Shown here one piece after another: positions 17,963 to 26,152 of a stretch of DNA of 64,000 bases (its first letter is position 1; each line of letters starts with the position of its first letter). The translations under genes were made by a program, and so were the position numbers. The notes under the pieces were generated by a model. That model was not told where the DNA came from, made no database searches, and was given only the letters and a program-made list of their open reading frames with translations. This DNA is from Gammaproteobacteria bacterium (lineage in GTDB: Bacteria > Pseudomonadota > Gammaproteobacteria > Ga0077536). The stretch covers positions 124,001-188,000 of the forward strand of contig JACKNH010000004.1 in assembly GCA_024234975.1 (NCBI GenBank), in the 5' to 3' direction.

Positions 17963-18739
17963 CTATTCCCGCCGCTGGCGATTCTCCACCGCAATGCCGT
18001 AAGTCGGATCGCACTCATAGGGATAAACATGGCCTTCCTCGCGATTGAGGGGGATGAGTCGCGCGCCCATCCCATCGAAAATCGCCGGGTCATCGAACAG
18101 CTGGGTGATGAACAGCGTATTGCCGTTCTTGCTCAGCCGGAAGCGTTCGACGAGATGAAAATCCTCGCTGTGCTCCACGCCGTTGTTGAACAAGGTCGAA
18201 CTTTTCAGAAACGTGGTATCGACGACGAGATCGTCGCCCTCCCAGTGTCCGATGGAATGACCGGTGGTCGAATGCGGCCAGTCCGCGGGGTGTTCGCTGT
18301 TCATGAACACGATCCGCACCTGGTCGAAATACTCCATCTTGATGACGACCATGTCCTGGCCCTGAAAAATCTCCAGCGGAAACGGCCCTTGCATGCCGTA
18401 ATCGATCGCCGGCGGCACACACGTCGTCGATACGCTGCGTTGCACCTCCGGGTCGTAATCCCGCGCGGCCTCGGCAATCGCCGCATGAACCGCGAGTCCG
18501 CCATAAACGCCGGGTGGAAATTCAAACAGACCGGAATCCTCCAGCAATACGGCGGTGGGCGGCAGCAGATCGAGCAGCGCCTGCTCTTCCGCCGTCGCTT
18601 CACGCGCCGGCGGCTGACGGTTATACGAAATCATCCAGTAGCCGGAGAGATCCGGTACGGCAATTGCGGGCAGTGCGCTGCACGTAAACAACACGGCTCC
18701 CAGCAATCCGTGCAAACGTACGAAACGGTGTGTCGCCAT
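17963..18739 (-). CDS. Exported protein of unknown function, partner of a DUF6152 protein
   Basis: A 258-residue protein with a signal peptide (LHGLLGAVLFTCSALPAIA) and a mature start VPDLSGYWMISYNRQPP. The central part has GQDMVVIKMEYFDQVRIVFMN and GHSIGHWEGDDLVVDTTFLK, a beta-rich pattern seen in a family that commonly follows DUF6152 genes. I cannot assign a function. It starts two bases after the DUF6152 stop, so the two are co-translated. Confidence 0.75.
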   Translation of the reverse strand: MATHRFVRLHGLLGAVLFTCSALPAIAVPDLSGYWMISYNRQPPAREATAEEQALLDLLPPTAVLLEDSGLFEFPPGVYGGLAVHAAIAEAARDYDPEVQRSVSTTCVPPAIDYGMQGPFPLEIFQGQDMVVIKMEYFDQVRIVFMNSEHPADWPHSTTGHSIGHWEGDDLVVDTTFLKSSTLFNNGVEHSEDFHLVERFRLSKNGNTLFITQLFDDPAIFDGMGARLIPLNREEGHVYPYECDPTYGIAVENRQRRE

Positions 18740-18741
18740 GC

Positions 18742-19149
18742 TCAGTTGTCCAATTCGCGCGGCACACCGACTTCGGTGCCGTCCGCCTTGATGGCGCGTG
18801 TGATGCGCATGAACAGCGTGCCATCACGCGCCGGGATGCCTTCCAGCGTGATGGTTTCGCCGGTGCTGATGCTCTGCTGACTCCAGCCCCGGCGACGCAG
18901 TGCAGAGGGTGCCGAGGTTTCCGCGGTCCAGTGTTCCACAGTGCCATTCGCCACGGTGACATCCAGCTCGACGATCGCATGCGGGTTGCGGAAGTTGAAA
19001 CGGCTGACGACACCGGTCAAGGTGACCCGTTGCTTGAGATCGTAGAACAGCGCGGCGGAGTGGTGGGCGTACGCGGTCAGCGGCAGGAGTGTGGCAACGG
19101 TCAGCACACAGGTGAAGTATCTGGTCAAAGTTTTGCGACTTGGCAGCAC
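18742..19149 (-). CDS. Exported DUF6152-like protein
   Basis: A small periplasmic protein, about 135 residues. I chose GTG 19149 because GGAGG sits eight bases upstream; an upstream frame to 19218 adds unlikely residues. A signal peptide ends LLPLTAYA and is followed by HHSAALFYDLKQRVTLTGVV, the start typical of DUF6152. The rest (RNPHAIVELDV, RRRGWSQQSISTGETITLEG) fits the same beta-barrel-like family, which is of unknown function. First gene of a two-gene unit with the 258-residue exported protein. Confidence 0.78.
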   Translation of the reverse strand: MLPSRKTLTRYFTCVLTVATLLPLTAYAHHSAALFYDLKQRVTLTGVVSRFNFRNPHAIVELDVTVANGTVEHWTAETSAPSALRRRGWSQQSISTGETITLEGIPARDGTLFMRITRAIKADGTEVGVPRELDN

Positions 19150-19310
19150 GAGAACAACCTCCGGCGCGCATTGATGAGGCGAGCATATGTCAGATGTGGT
19201 TGTCGCGACAATCGTCACGCTGGCCTATAGTGCTGACGCCCAATCCAGCGGCGCCGCCCGCCATGCTTTTTTGCGCGTCGCGGCATCATCGATTTTCAAG
19301 AGGGACTGAA

Positions 19311-19868
19311 ATGAATCGGTCGAACAAATCGCACGGTCATACCTTCGCAGCAGCAGCGTTGTTGATACTTGCTCAGTCCGTTCCGTACGTTGCAGCAAAC
19401 GCTGCCGGCGCCAACGATGCGGCAGTAGCGCAACGCTTGCTTGAGCTCGACGGCGAATCGCAGATCCGCTGGAAGTTGCAGCGCTACATGGAACTGCTGA
19501 CGGCGCGCGAGTGGGATGAGTACATCGAGTTATTCGCGGAAGATGCGGAAATCGATATCGTGGAAGGCGTTCTGCATGGTCGCGATGCCATCAAGCAGCG
19601 GATGGCAACGGCATCCGAACGCATGACAAAGGCGCAGGCGGGCAAACTGCAGCGCAAACGTGCCGACCTGCTGACCAATGTCATGGTTGATGTCGACGGA
19701 GACAGTGCAACAGTAAGCAGCCGTTTCGTGTTCATCGCCGAGGATGGCGCTGGCGGCTTTCAGATCACGGGTTCCGGCCGCTACCTGGACACCTGGCAGC
19801 GCTACGGTGACCAGTGGCTGATTCAGTATCGCAAGGTCGACTACGACCTATTGGCCGGCGCTAACTGA
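19311..19868 (+). CDS. Exported SnoaL/NTF2-like protein
   Basis: A 185-residue protein. ATG 19311 is preceded by AGAGGGAC, and a signal peptide follows (FAAAALLILAQSVPYVAANA). The mature part is an NTF2-like cone: an N-terminal helix (RWKLQRYMELLTAREWDEYI), then LFAEDAEIDIVEGVLHGRDA, and beta-strands ending GRYLDTWQRYGDQWLIQYRK. SnoaL-like proteins can be isomerases, dehydratases or binding proteins; no clear catalytic pair was assigned. It is on the plus strand, 161 bases from the DUF6152 start. Confidence 0.75.
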   Translation: MNRSNKSHGHTFAAAALLILAQSVPYVAANAAGANDAAVAQRLLELDGESQIRWKLQRYMELLTAREWDEYIELFAEDAEIDIVEGVLHGRDAIKQRMATASERMTKAQAGKLQRKRADLLTNVMVDVDGDSATVSSRFVFIAEDGAGGFQITGSGRYLDTWQRYGDQWLIQYRKVDYDLLAGAN

Positions 19869-19982
19869 ACTTCACACGGGAGCCGCAGGCTTGCGAAGTC
19901 CGCCGTCGTGACCTCGTGCGAGTACGTGGCACCGGCCGGTATCGCGTATGCTGGCCACCCGATACCCTGAGGTACGTTGACG

Positions 19983-20732
19983 ATGAGAATGCCCGGGCCG
20001 TTGTGGATCGGAAGTCTGCTTTGCCTGCTCCTGACCGCGCCTTGTATGTCCGCGGACATGACCGGAGTCACACGGTTGCTGGTGACAACGTATCAGCTGA
20101 AACCGGAACGGATGGCACAGTGGCGGCAGATACAGGCGCACGAAGTCGTACCGGCACTGAAGCAGGCGGGCGTGCCGGGACGCACGATTTACCGAACGGT
20201 GATTGGCAACGCCAGCGAGATGATGGAAGTGGTGGTGTTGCCCAGCTTCGCGGCGTTCGACCGTCCATCACCACTGGAACAGGTACTGGGTGCCGACGAC
20301 GCGTCGGCGTTGCAAGCGCGGCTGGACGAGTGCGTATTGTCTGTCACGCGACACATCGAACATCGGCAGGATGAGTTCCATATCAATCCAGGCGATGCAG
20401 GTGTGTTGTTCACCAGTTGGTATAGACCGAGCCCCGGACGCAGCCGCGATTACCTGAGTTTCATACGAGCAGAGATGTGGCCGGCCGTGCAGCGGGCGCG
20501 GGCGGTGGACAACATCTCCGGTTTTTCGGTGACTGTGTCCGACAAGGGCGGCGAAACCGGCTTGTATACCCTCAACATGTTCTATTCCGACTTCGCATCA
20601 CTGGATGGCCCGCCACCGGTTGCGTTCATCCTCGGACCCAAGGGCACAGCCGAATTCATCGCGAAGGGCGCCGGCCTGATTACCCCGTTGGGACAGGCCG
20701 TAAGGGTCCGAGAGTCCACGCTGAGTTTCTGA
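19983..20732 (+). CDS. Exported NIPSNAP/ABM-like ferredoxin-fold protein
   Basis: A 249-residue exported protein. The signal peptide is LWIGSLLCLLLTAPCMSA. Two similar halves follow: RLLVTTYQLKPERMAQWRQI (about residues 31-50) and LFTSWYRPSPGRSRDYLSFI (about 142-161), each the start of an alpha+beta barrel, so it is a tandem dimeric-barrel protein resembling NIPSNAP or antibiotic-biosynthesis monooxygenase folds. No cofactor site is evident. A TTG six bases upstream of the ATG is an alternative start. It is the last gene before the giant-adhesin operon. Confidence 0.65.
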   Translation: MRMPGPLWIGSLLCLLLTAPCMSADMTGVTRLLVTTYQLKPERMAQWRQIQAHEVVPALKQAGVPGRTIYRTVIGNASEMMEVVVLPSFAAFDRPSPLEQVLGADDASALQARLDECVLSVTRHIEHRQDEFHINPGDAGVLFTSWYRPSPGRSRDYLSFIRAEMWPAVQRARAVDNISGFSVTVSDKGGETGLYTLNMFYSDFASLDGPPPVAFILGPKGTAEFIAKGAGLITPLGQAVRVRESTLSF

Positions 20733-20756
20733 GTCGTATCAAGTCATCGTGAATCT

Positions 20757-20887
20757 CTCCGCGCGCGGAGCACTACCCCCCGCCTTCCCGAGATAAGTCG
20801 CCACTTTAGGCGGTAAAACTGGGGTGACTGGTGCGATGGGCGCCGGTCGCAACACATTCGCTGCCCAGGTGTAACCGCAGGGGCAGC
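20757..20887 (+). promoter_or_regulatory. Non-coding region with a cluster of hairpins ahead of the adhesin operon
   Basis: The 415 bases between 20733 and 21147 hold no gene. From 20757 to 20887 there are four possible stems: the palindrome CTCCGCGCGCGGAG (20757-20770); CGCC/GGCG (20799-20812); ACTGGTGC with GCGCCGGT (20827-20847, two G-U pairs); and GCTGCCC with GGGCAGC (20860-20887). The first may end the upstream gene. The others could be a structured leader. It does not match the cyclic-di-GMP, cobalamin or TPP riboswitch patterns I know. A/T-rich sequence at 20955-20995 is the likely promoter zone. Confidence 0.35.
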
Positions 20888-21147
20888 CAGGCTGGTATTC
20901 AGTCTGCCCTGTTAGTTGGGCCATGCATCTTCGCCTGTGCTATTCGCCCCAAGCGGCGAACCAAAATTTTTCCTCCTATTTTCCGATAGTTAGATACGGA
21001 CCGGCAGAATTTCGTGTTTTGCCAATTGCGACCTGTTACCAACGAAAACAATCGTTCAAGCGCCGCCCACGCGGTCAAGATGCCCCTGTTTATGACCGAT
21101 AAAAGGGCATCAGAAAATCATTGGTATGCAGAGCTACCGAGACGCCG

Positions 21148-22986
21148 ATGGCATCAGTCGCACCGATCTCCCAAACAGGCAGGAAGACCACGGAATCGCC
21201 AAGGCTGGCAAACCCGCAATCCCGATCGAGTGAGGTCACCGCCCGCGTATTGCCTACGCCCGCGCCCGGCGGCACGTTGAAAGCGTGGCTGGCCTGGCAG
21301 TGCCGGATGATTTCCGGCATCGAGCACGGCGAGCTGTTCGTTAACCAATCCAGGGAAGGGTTGAGCGCAAACGGCATTGCCTGGCCGGAAGGCGCCATAA
21401 GTGATCCTGCTTTCCGCGAGCTGGCGAACAGGGCGATGAGCGAATCGGCGCTGGTCGCCGCAACAGCCAAGGAACTCGGATCCAGAGCTGCAGGTGAAGT
21501 GCTCGGTTACCCCGTGATCAATGACGGCAAGGTTCAGGCTGTCGTTGTGCTTGTTCTGAAGCCACGCAGCGCTGTGCAGTTCCGCGCAGTCATCCAGCTG
21601 CTGCAATGGGGCGTGCTATGGCTGCAGAGCTTGTTGACCCACCAGACGCAACAGGAATCCGGGAGCGGTTTACGCACAATTCACATCTTGCGTGCGGCGC
21701 AACAGGGCGACGACGTGGTGGCCAGCGCCACGGCCGCCTGCGATCTGATCGCGAAGTGTTACGGATTCAGCCGCGTGACGATCGGCATGCGTGATGGCCT
21801 GGACGTACGTGTGGTCGGCATCAGCGGCGATACCTTATTCGATCCCCAATCGCTGCTCGCCCGCGACCTCGAAGCGGCCATGAGCGAAACCATCGATCAT
21901 GGCGCACCGCTGCTGTATCCAGCCTCCAAGACGCCGTCGGTGAGCCTGCAGAATCTCTCCCGGCAGCACGGTATGCCGTTGGTCTGCGTACTGCCGATGG
22001 GCGAGGGCGAAAAATGCACGGGGGCTTTGGTACTTGAACGAAGCAAGGTCAAAGCACCGTCGATCACCTTGCTGCGGGAATTGAAGACAGTCGCGCCGAT
22101 GGTCGGCCGCACGCTGCACTTCCAGTATGCCTACGAACGTTCGTACTCCCGACGTCTCCACAAGCATTTTGCCGCTGTCCGCCAAAACCGGAAGATGCTG
22201 ACCGTGGCCGCAGCATTAGCGGGGGCACTGGCATTGCTGCCGGTGCCGTATCGCATTACCGGTGACGCCATGGTGGAAGGTGAAGTCCAACGCGCCGTGG
22301 TCGCCCCTGCCGATGGCTTTATCGCGCAGGCCGGTGTACGCGCCGGCGACGAGGTCAGCGCTGGCGACGTGCTCGCTGAAATGGAACGCGGAGACCTGTC
22401 CACCGAACAGCAGAAATGGCAGAGCGAGCGCGACCGCTACGCCAAGGAATACGGCGAAGCACTGGCTGGCCACGATCGCGTCAAAGCCGGCATTGCGCAA
22501 GCCCGTATGACGCAGGCGGATGCCGAACTCAAACTCGTCAGTGATCAGCTGGAGCGCGCCGTGCTGCGTGCGCCGTTTGATGGTGTCATCGTCCGCGGCG
22601 ACTTGAGCCGGTCACTGGGCGCGGCGGTTGAGCGCGGCGACGTTCTCTTTGAAGTGGCACCGCTGACGGACTATCGACTGACAACGGAGGTCGATGAACA
22701 CGACATCCTTGATCTGGAAGTCGGTCAACACGGCGTGGTGCGCCTGGCAGGCATGCCAGGCAAACGTCACGACGTCATCGTCGAGCGCATCTCCCCGATT
22801 GCGGTGTCGGAACGCGGCAAAACCTTCTTCCGCGTGGAATCAAGGCTGGAGTCCGCCGATGTCGGTATCCGGCCCGGTATGCAAGGCGTGGCAAAGTTCG
22901 AAGCCGGCAAGCAGCCATTGCTGTGGACCTGGACCCGATCAACCTGGTCTCGTGTCCGGCTCTGGATATGGTCGCTCGGAATATGA
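21148..22986 (+). CDS. GAF domain fused to a HlyD-type periplasmic adaptor
   Basis: A 612-residue fusion. Roughly residues 1-170 have no domain I recognise. Residues about 180-325 are GAF-like (QGDDVVASATAACDLIAKCY, SRVTIGMRDGLDVRVVGISG). One transmembrane helix follows (about 350-370, TVAAALAGALALLPVPYRIT). Then a HlyD adaptor: lipoyl half VVAPADGFIAQAGVRAGDEV, a helical hairpin, lipoyl half LRAPFDGVIVRGDLSRSLGA, and a beta-barrel. So a cytosolic sensor is wired to an adaptor in the periplasm. The start could be TTG 21121. Its stop overlaps the next start (ATGA). First gene of the adhesin operon. Confidence 0.82.
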   Translation: MASVAPISQTGRKTTESPRLANPQSRSSEVTARVLPTPAPGGTLKAWLAWQCRMISGIEHGELFVNQSREGLSANGIAWPEGAISDPAFRELANRAMSESALVAATAKELGSRAAGEVLGYPVINDGKVQAVVVLVLKPRSAVQFRAVIQLLQWGVLWLQSLLTHQTQQESGSGLRTIHILRAAQQGDDVVASATAACDLIAKCYGFSRVTIGMRDGLDVRVVGISGDTLFDPQSLLARDLEAAMSETIDHGAPLLYPASKTPSVSLQNLSRQHGMPLVCVLPMGEGEKCTGALVLERSKVKAPSITLLRELKTVAPMVGRTLHFQYAYERSYSRRLHKHFAAVRQNRKMLTVAAALAGALALLPVPYRITGDAMVEGEVQRAVVAPADGFIAQAGVRAGDEVSAGDVLAEMERGDLSTEQQKWQSERDRYAKEYGEALAGHDRVKAGIAQARMTQADAELKLVSDQLERAVLRAPFDGVIVRGDLSRSLGAAVERGDVLFEVAPLTDYRLTTEVDEHDILDLEVGQHGVVRLAGMPGKRHDVIVERISPIAVSERGKTFFRVESRLESADVGIRPGMQGVAKFEAGKQPLLWTWTRSTWSRVRLWIWSLGI

Positions 22987-25142
22987 CCACCTCACCGCTA
23001 TCGGCACCGGCGGGTCTGGTTGAATTGCAGCGCGCCCGGCCCCAATTGCACGCCCACGTCACGGTTCATCCCATCAACTACCGTAGTGAGCGCTGGTACG
23101 TGTTGCGAAATACGGCAACCATGCAAACGCTGCGACTGAATCGCGATGCGTATGAAATTCTGGCGCGCTTCGATGGTGAGACGTCAGTTGCCGAAATGGC
23201 GCTCGCGATGGGCCAGGGATCTTCCGACGAGAACACGGCGTTGGAGGAAATTACCCTGGTCATTTACCAGTTGGCTGCGTCCCACTACCTGGTGACCGAG
23301 AAGCTGCCGCCTGATTTCATCAGCACGCTCAAGCGGCGCGCTGCACAGAACAAGACCAATGCGTGGCGCCAGCAGGCGCTGAATGTCACCGCAGTCAAGT
23401 TGCGGCTGATAAATCCAGATCGACTTCTGACATCACTGAAGCCGATCGGTCGATGGTTGATCTCCCCGGTCAATGCAGTCATCTGGGGCATATTCATGGT
23501 TGTCTCGGTCGCTCGCGCGATCGCTCATCTTGATGATATCGGGGCGGCGCTCACGCCCGGGATTCTCGCGCCGTCGCACCTGGTCGCAATGGCCATCGTC
23601 TATATCGCAATTAAACTGTGCCACGAACTGGGACATGGACTTCTAACCAAGGTATGGGGCGGTGAAGTCCGGGAAGCCGGCATTTTGTTGTTGTGGTTGT
23701 TGCCCGTGCCTTACGTGGATGGGTCCGCCGCCAACATCATGCCCGATCGCCGCAAGCGCGCTGCGATCGCCGCCGCCGGTGTGGTAGTGGAGCTGACGCT
23801 GGCAGCGATTGCACTGCACGTTTGGCTATCTGTTTCCGCCGGGCTGGTTCAGGACATCGCCTTCAACGTCATGGTGATAGGGGGATTCTCCGCCCTGCTG
23901 GTCAACGGTAACCCGCTGCTAAAGTTCGACGGCTACTACGTTCTTGAGGATCTGGTCGAATTACCAAACCTCGCCACGCGGGCCCAGCGCTTCTACCTCT
24001 ATCTCGTGCAACGATATCTGTTCGGCAATATCGGGGCCGTGAATCCCGCCAGCGAACCGGGCGAGCGCAAGTGGTTCGCCATCTACGCACCACTGGCGTT
24101 CATATATAGATGCATGGTGCTGACCGGCATTGCGGTGGCCTTCGCTGCGAAATATCTGGCGGCAGGCGTCGCAGTCGCTGCGCTGGCCGTTGTCAGCCAG
24201 TTCGTGCTGCCGGTTGTCAAAGGCATCCGATACCTTGCGGGATTGAATGCCACGGTGCCCTTCCGGCAACGCGCATATCTGGCGTCCGCAGCAGCGGGCC
24301 TCATGGTTGCGCTTCTGCTCGGGGTCGCACCGATGCCGGCAGTGACCTCCGCCGAGGGTGTGGTGGCAACGCCTCAGCAAGGCACACTCTATACGCAGGC
24401 CGCCGGATTCGTTGATGCATTACTGACCGAGCCGGATTCCTGGGTTCAAGCCGGGCAACCGCTTCTGAAGCTGCGCAATCCGGAGTTCGAAGCTGAAGTC
24501 CGCAAGTTGCAGGCAAGGCGGACCGAACTGGAAATAGCGCGTCACGAAGCGCTGCGAATCACCGCGGCAGAAGCCGCACGCCGCGCCGACTTGTTGACTG
24601 CGTTGAACGCCGAACTTGCCGCGGCCAAAGCCAGGGTCGCTGGTTTGACGGTCGTGAGTCCGGTGGCCGGCCGGTTCATTCCCACTGATCCCAACGTGTT
24701 GTTGAACCGCTTCCTGCCTCAGGGAGCGATCGCCGGCTACGTCGTCGCCAGCGATGCGCGCGTCGTGCGCGCGGTCGTGACCCAGGAAGAAATCGGCCAG
24801 ATCCGCCGCGGCGTGATCTCCGCACATGTCAGGCTGGCGCAGAGCATCAGTACGGAATTCACCACGTCGAAGATCTACGAGGTTCCTGGCGGCGGCACCG
24901 AGTTGCCCAGTGCAGCGTTGGGCATCGCCGGTGGTGGACGCTTGCCGATAGTGGCGGATGATGAAACCGGCCGGCGAACCCCGACGCCGGTGTTTACCGT
25001 TGAGGTACCCCTGCCTGCAGGCGCAGCCGGTCCGACTGTCGGACAACGCGCCTATGTCCGCTTCGATCACAGTTGGGAACCACTGGCGTTCCAGATCTCC
25101 CGTTCCATGCAACAGCTGTTGTTGCGCAGATTGCGGGTGTGA
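22983..25142 (+). CDS. PqqD-like domain, M50 membrane protease and HlyD-like fusion
   Basis: A 719-residue protein. Residues about 30-110 resemble the PqqD winged-helix peptide-binding fold (SERWYVLRNTATMQTLRLNR, AYEILARFDGETSVAEMALA). A site-2 protease-type membrane core follows with the zinc motif HELGH at 214-218, LLWLLPVPYVDGSAANIMPD, and the third ligand near Asp316 in NPLLKFDGYY. After more membrane helices, residues about 465-719 form a lipoyl/HlyD-like part (LYTQAAGFVDALLTEPDSWV, VVSPVAGRFIPTDPN). I chose ATG 22983 because it overlaps the previous stop. It probably processes or exports the giant protein encoded downstream; that role is inferred from context. Confidence 0.85.
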   Translation: MTTSPLSAPAGLVELQRARPQLHAHVTVHPINYRSERWYVLRNTATMQTLRLNRDAYEILARFDGETSVAEMALAMGQGSSDENTALEEITLVIYQLAASHYLVTEKLPPDFISTLKRRAAQNKTNAWRQQALNVTAVKLRLINPDRLLTSLKPIGRWLISPVNAVIWGIFMVVSVARAIAHLDDIGAALTPGILAPSHLVAMAIVYIAIKLCHELGHGLLTKVWGGEVREAGILLLWLLPVPYVDGSAANIMPDRRKRAAIAAAGVVVELTLAAIALHVWLSVSAGLVQDIAFNVMVIGGFSALLVNGNPLLKFDGYYVLEDLVELPNLATRAQRFYLYLVQRYLFGNIGAVNPASEPGERKWFAIYAPLAFIYRCMVLTGIAVAFAAKYLAAGVAVAALAVVSQFVLPVVKGIRYLAGLNATVPFRQRAYLASAAAGLMVALLLGVAPMPAVTSAEGVVATPQQGTLYTQAAGFVDALLTEPDSWVQAGQPLLKLRNPEFEAEVRKLQARRTELEIARHEALRITAAEAARRADLLTALNAELAAAKARVAGLTVVSPVAGRFIPTDPNVLLNRFLPQGAIAGYVVASDARVVRAVVTQEEIGQIRRGVISAHVRLAQSISTEFTTSKIYEVPGGGTELPSAALGIAGGGRLPIVADDETGRRTPTPVFTVEVPLPAGAAGPTVGQRAYVRFDHSWEPLAFQISRSMQQLLLRRLRV

Positions 25143-25209
25143 TCGCGGCAAGTACTTACCTGATGCAAACATGCGGTATCGGCCCACTGCGATCCCGTGC
25201 AACAGCACT

Positions 25210-26076
25210 ATGAAATGGTGGAAACCGATGTTGAACGAAATTCGAAGCCTCTTGGTTGCAATCGTTTGTCTGCCGCTCTGGCCAGGTCTGGTCGCCGCGC
25301 AAACGACTTCCGGCACTACGCTGGACTGTATCGTGGAGCCAAGCGCGATTGTCGATCTTGGCAGTGCGGCGCCTGGCGTTCTGGCGTCGATTCCGTTTGA
25401 TCGCGCTGACCTGGTCGAAGCAGGGCAGGTGGTTGCCGAGCTGGATTCAGATGTCGAACGGGCCACGATGGAACTCGCACGCGCGAGGGCGGATCTCAAC
25501 ACGACACTTGAACTCCGCCGGGTGAATGCGTTGTTCGGCGAACGTCAACAAACCCGCCATCGCGATCTGGTCGCCCGGAACCTGGTCCCGGAACAGGACT
25601 ACGACCGGATCGAAACCGAGGCGCGCATCGCCGAACTGCAGGCGCGCGAGGCACAGGACGAGAAGAAGCTCGCCTATCTGGACTTCAAGCGGGCAGAGGC
25701 GGCGTTGGAGCGCCGGGTCATCCGCAGTCCGATCAGTGGCATCGTGATCGAGCGCTTCAAATCTGAAGGTGAGTACGTTGAAGACCAGCCGGTCCTGCGC
25801 GTGGCCAAAATCGACACCTTGCACGTCGAAGTGCTGGCGCCGGTGGAAATGTTGGGCAAGGTGCATGAAGGTATGAATGCGGACATCGCCCTGCAACCCG
25901 AATCACTGGGTTCACGTACGGCGACAGTCACCCGGGTGGACAAGGTCGCCGATGCGGCCAGTGGCACTTTCGGCATCCGCCTGGAACTGAAGAACGAAGA
26001 CCACGCGCTGCCAGGTGGCCTGCGATGCATGGCAACGTTCAGCGAAGATGCGGGGCTGCCGGTCGCTGTCCGCTGA
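25210..26076 (+). CDS. HlyD/RND-type periplasmic adaptor subunit
   Basis: A 288-residue exported adaptor. A signal peptide (LLVAIVCLPLWPGLVAA) is followed by a lipoyl half (AAPGVLASIPFDRADLVEAG), a coiled hairpin rich in Glu/Arg (RARADLNTTLELRRVNALFG, ARIAELQAREAQDEKKLAYL), the second lipoyl half (IRSPISGIVIERFKSEGEYV) and a short beta-barrel. ATG 25228 is an alternative start. It is the third adaptor-like protein in the operon, yet no inner-membrane pump, ABC ATPase or TolC gene is adjacent. It lies 67 bases after the protease gene and 76 before the adhesin. Confidence 0.85.
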   Translation: MKWWKPMLNEIRSLLVAIVCLPLWPGLVAAQTTSGTTLDCIVEPSAIVDLGSAAPGVLASIPFDRADLVEAGQVVAELDSDVERATMELARARADLNTTLELRRVNALFGERQQTRHRDLVARNLVPEQDYDRIETEARIAELQAREAQDEKKLAYLDFKRAEAALERRVIRSPISGIVIERFKSEGEYVEDQPVLRVAKIDTLHVEVLAPVEMLGKVHEGMNADIALQPESLGSRTATVTRVDKVADAASGTFGIRLELKNEDHALPGGLRCMATFSEDAGLPVAVR

Positions 26077-26152
26077 CAATCCGACCTGATCGCATGCTGA
26101 GCGGCACCTTCGAACAAGGCGTCATGCCGGTATCAACATCGCCAGGGCGCGT

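Noticed and set aside
17846..18880. 344-codon plus-strand frame opposite the exported-protein pair
   Set aside because: Overlaps two genes with clear signal peptides on the other strand; no family resemblance.
20790..20930. Cyclic-di-GMP or cobalamin riboswitch before the adhesin operon
   Set aside because: The conserved GEMM core and the B12 box were looked for on both strands and not found; only generic stems remain.
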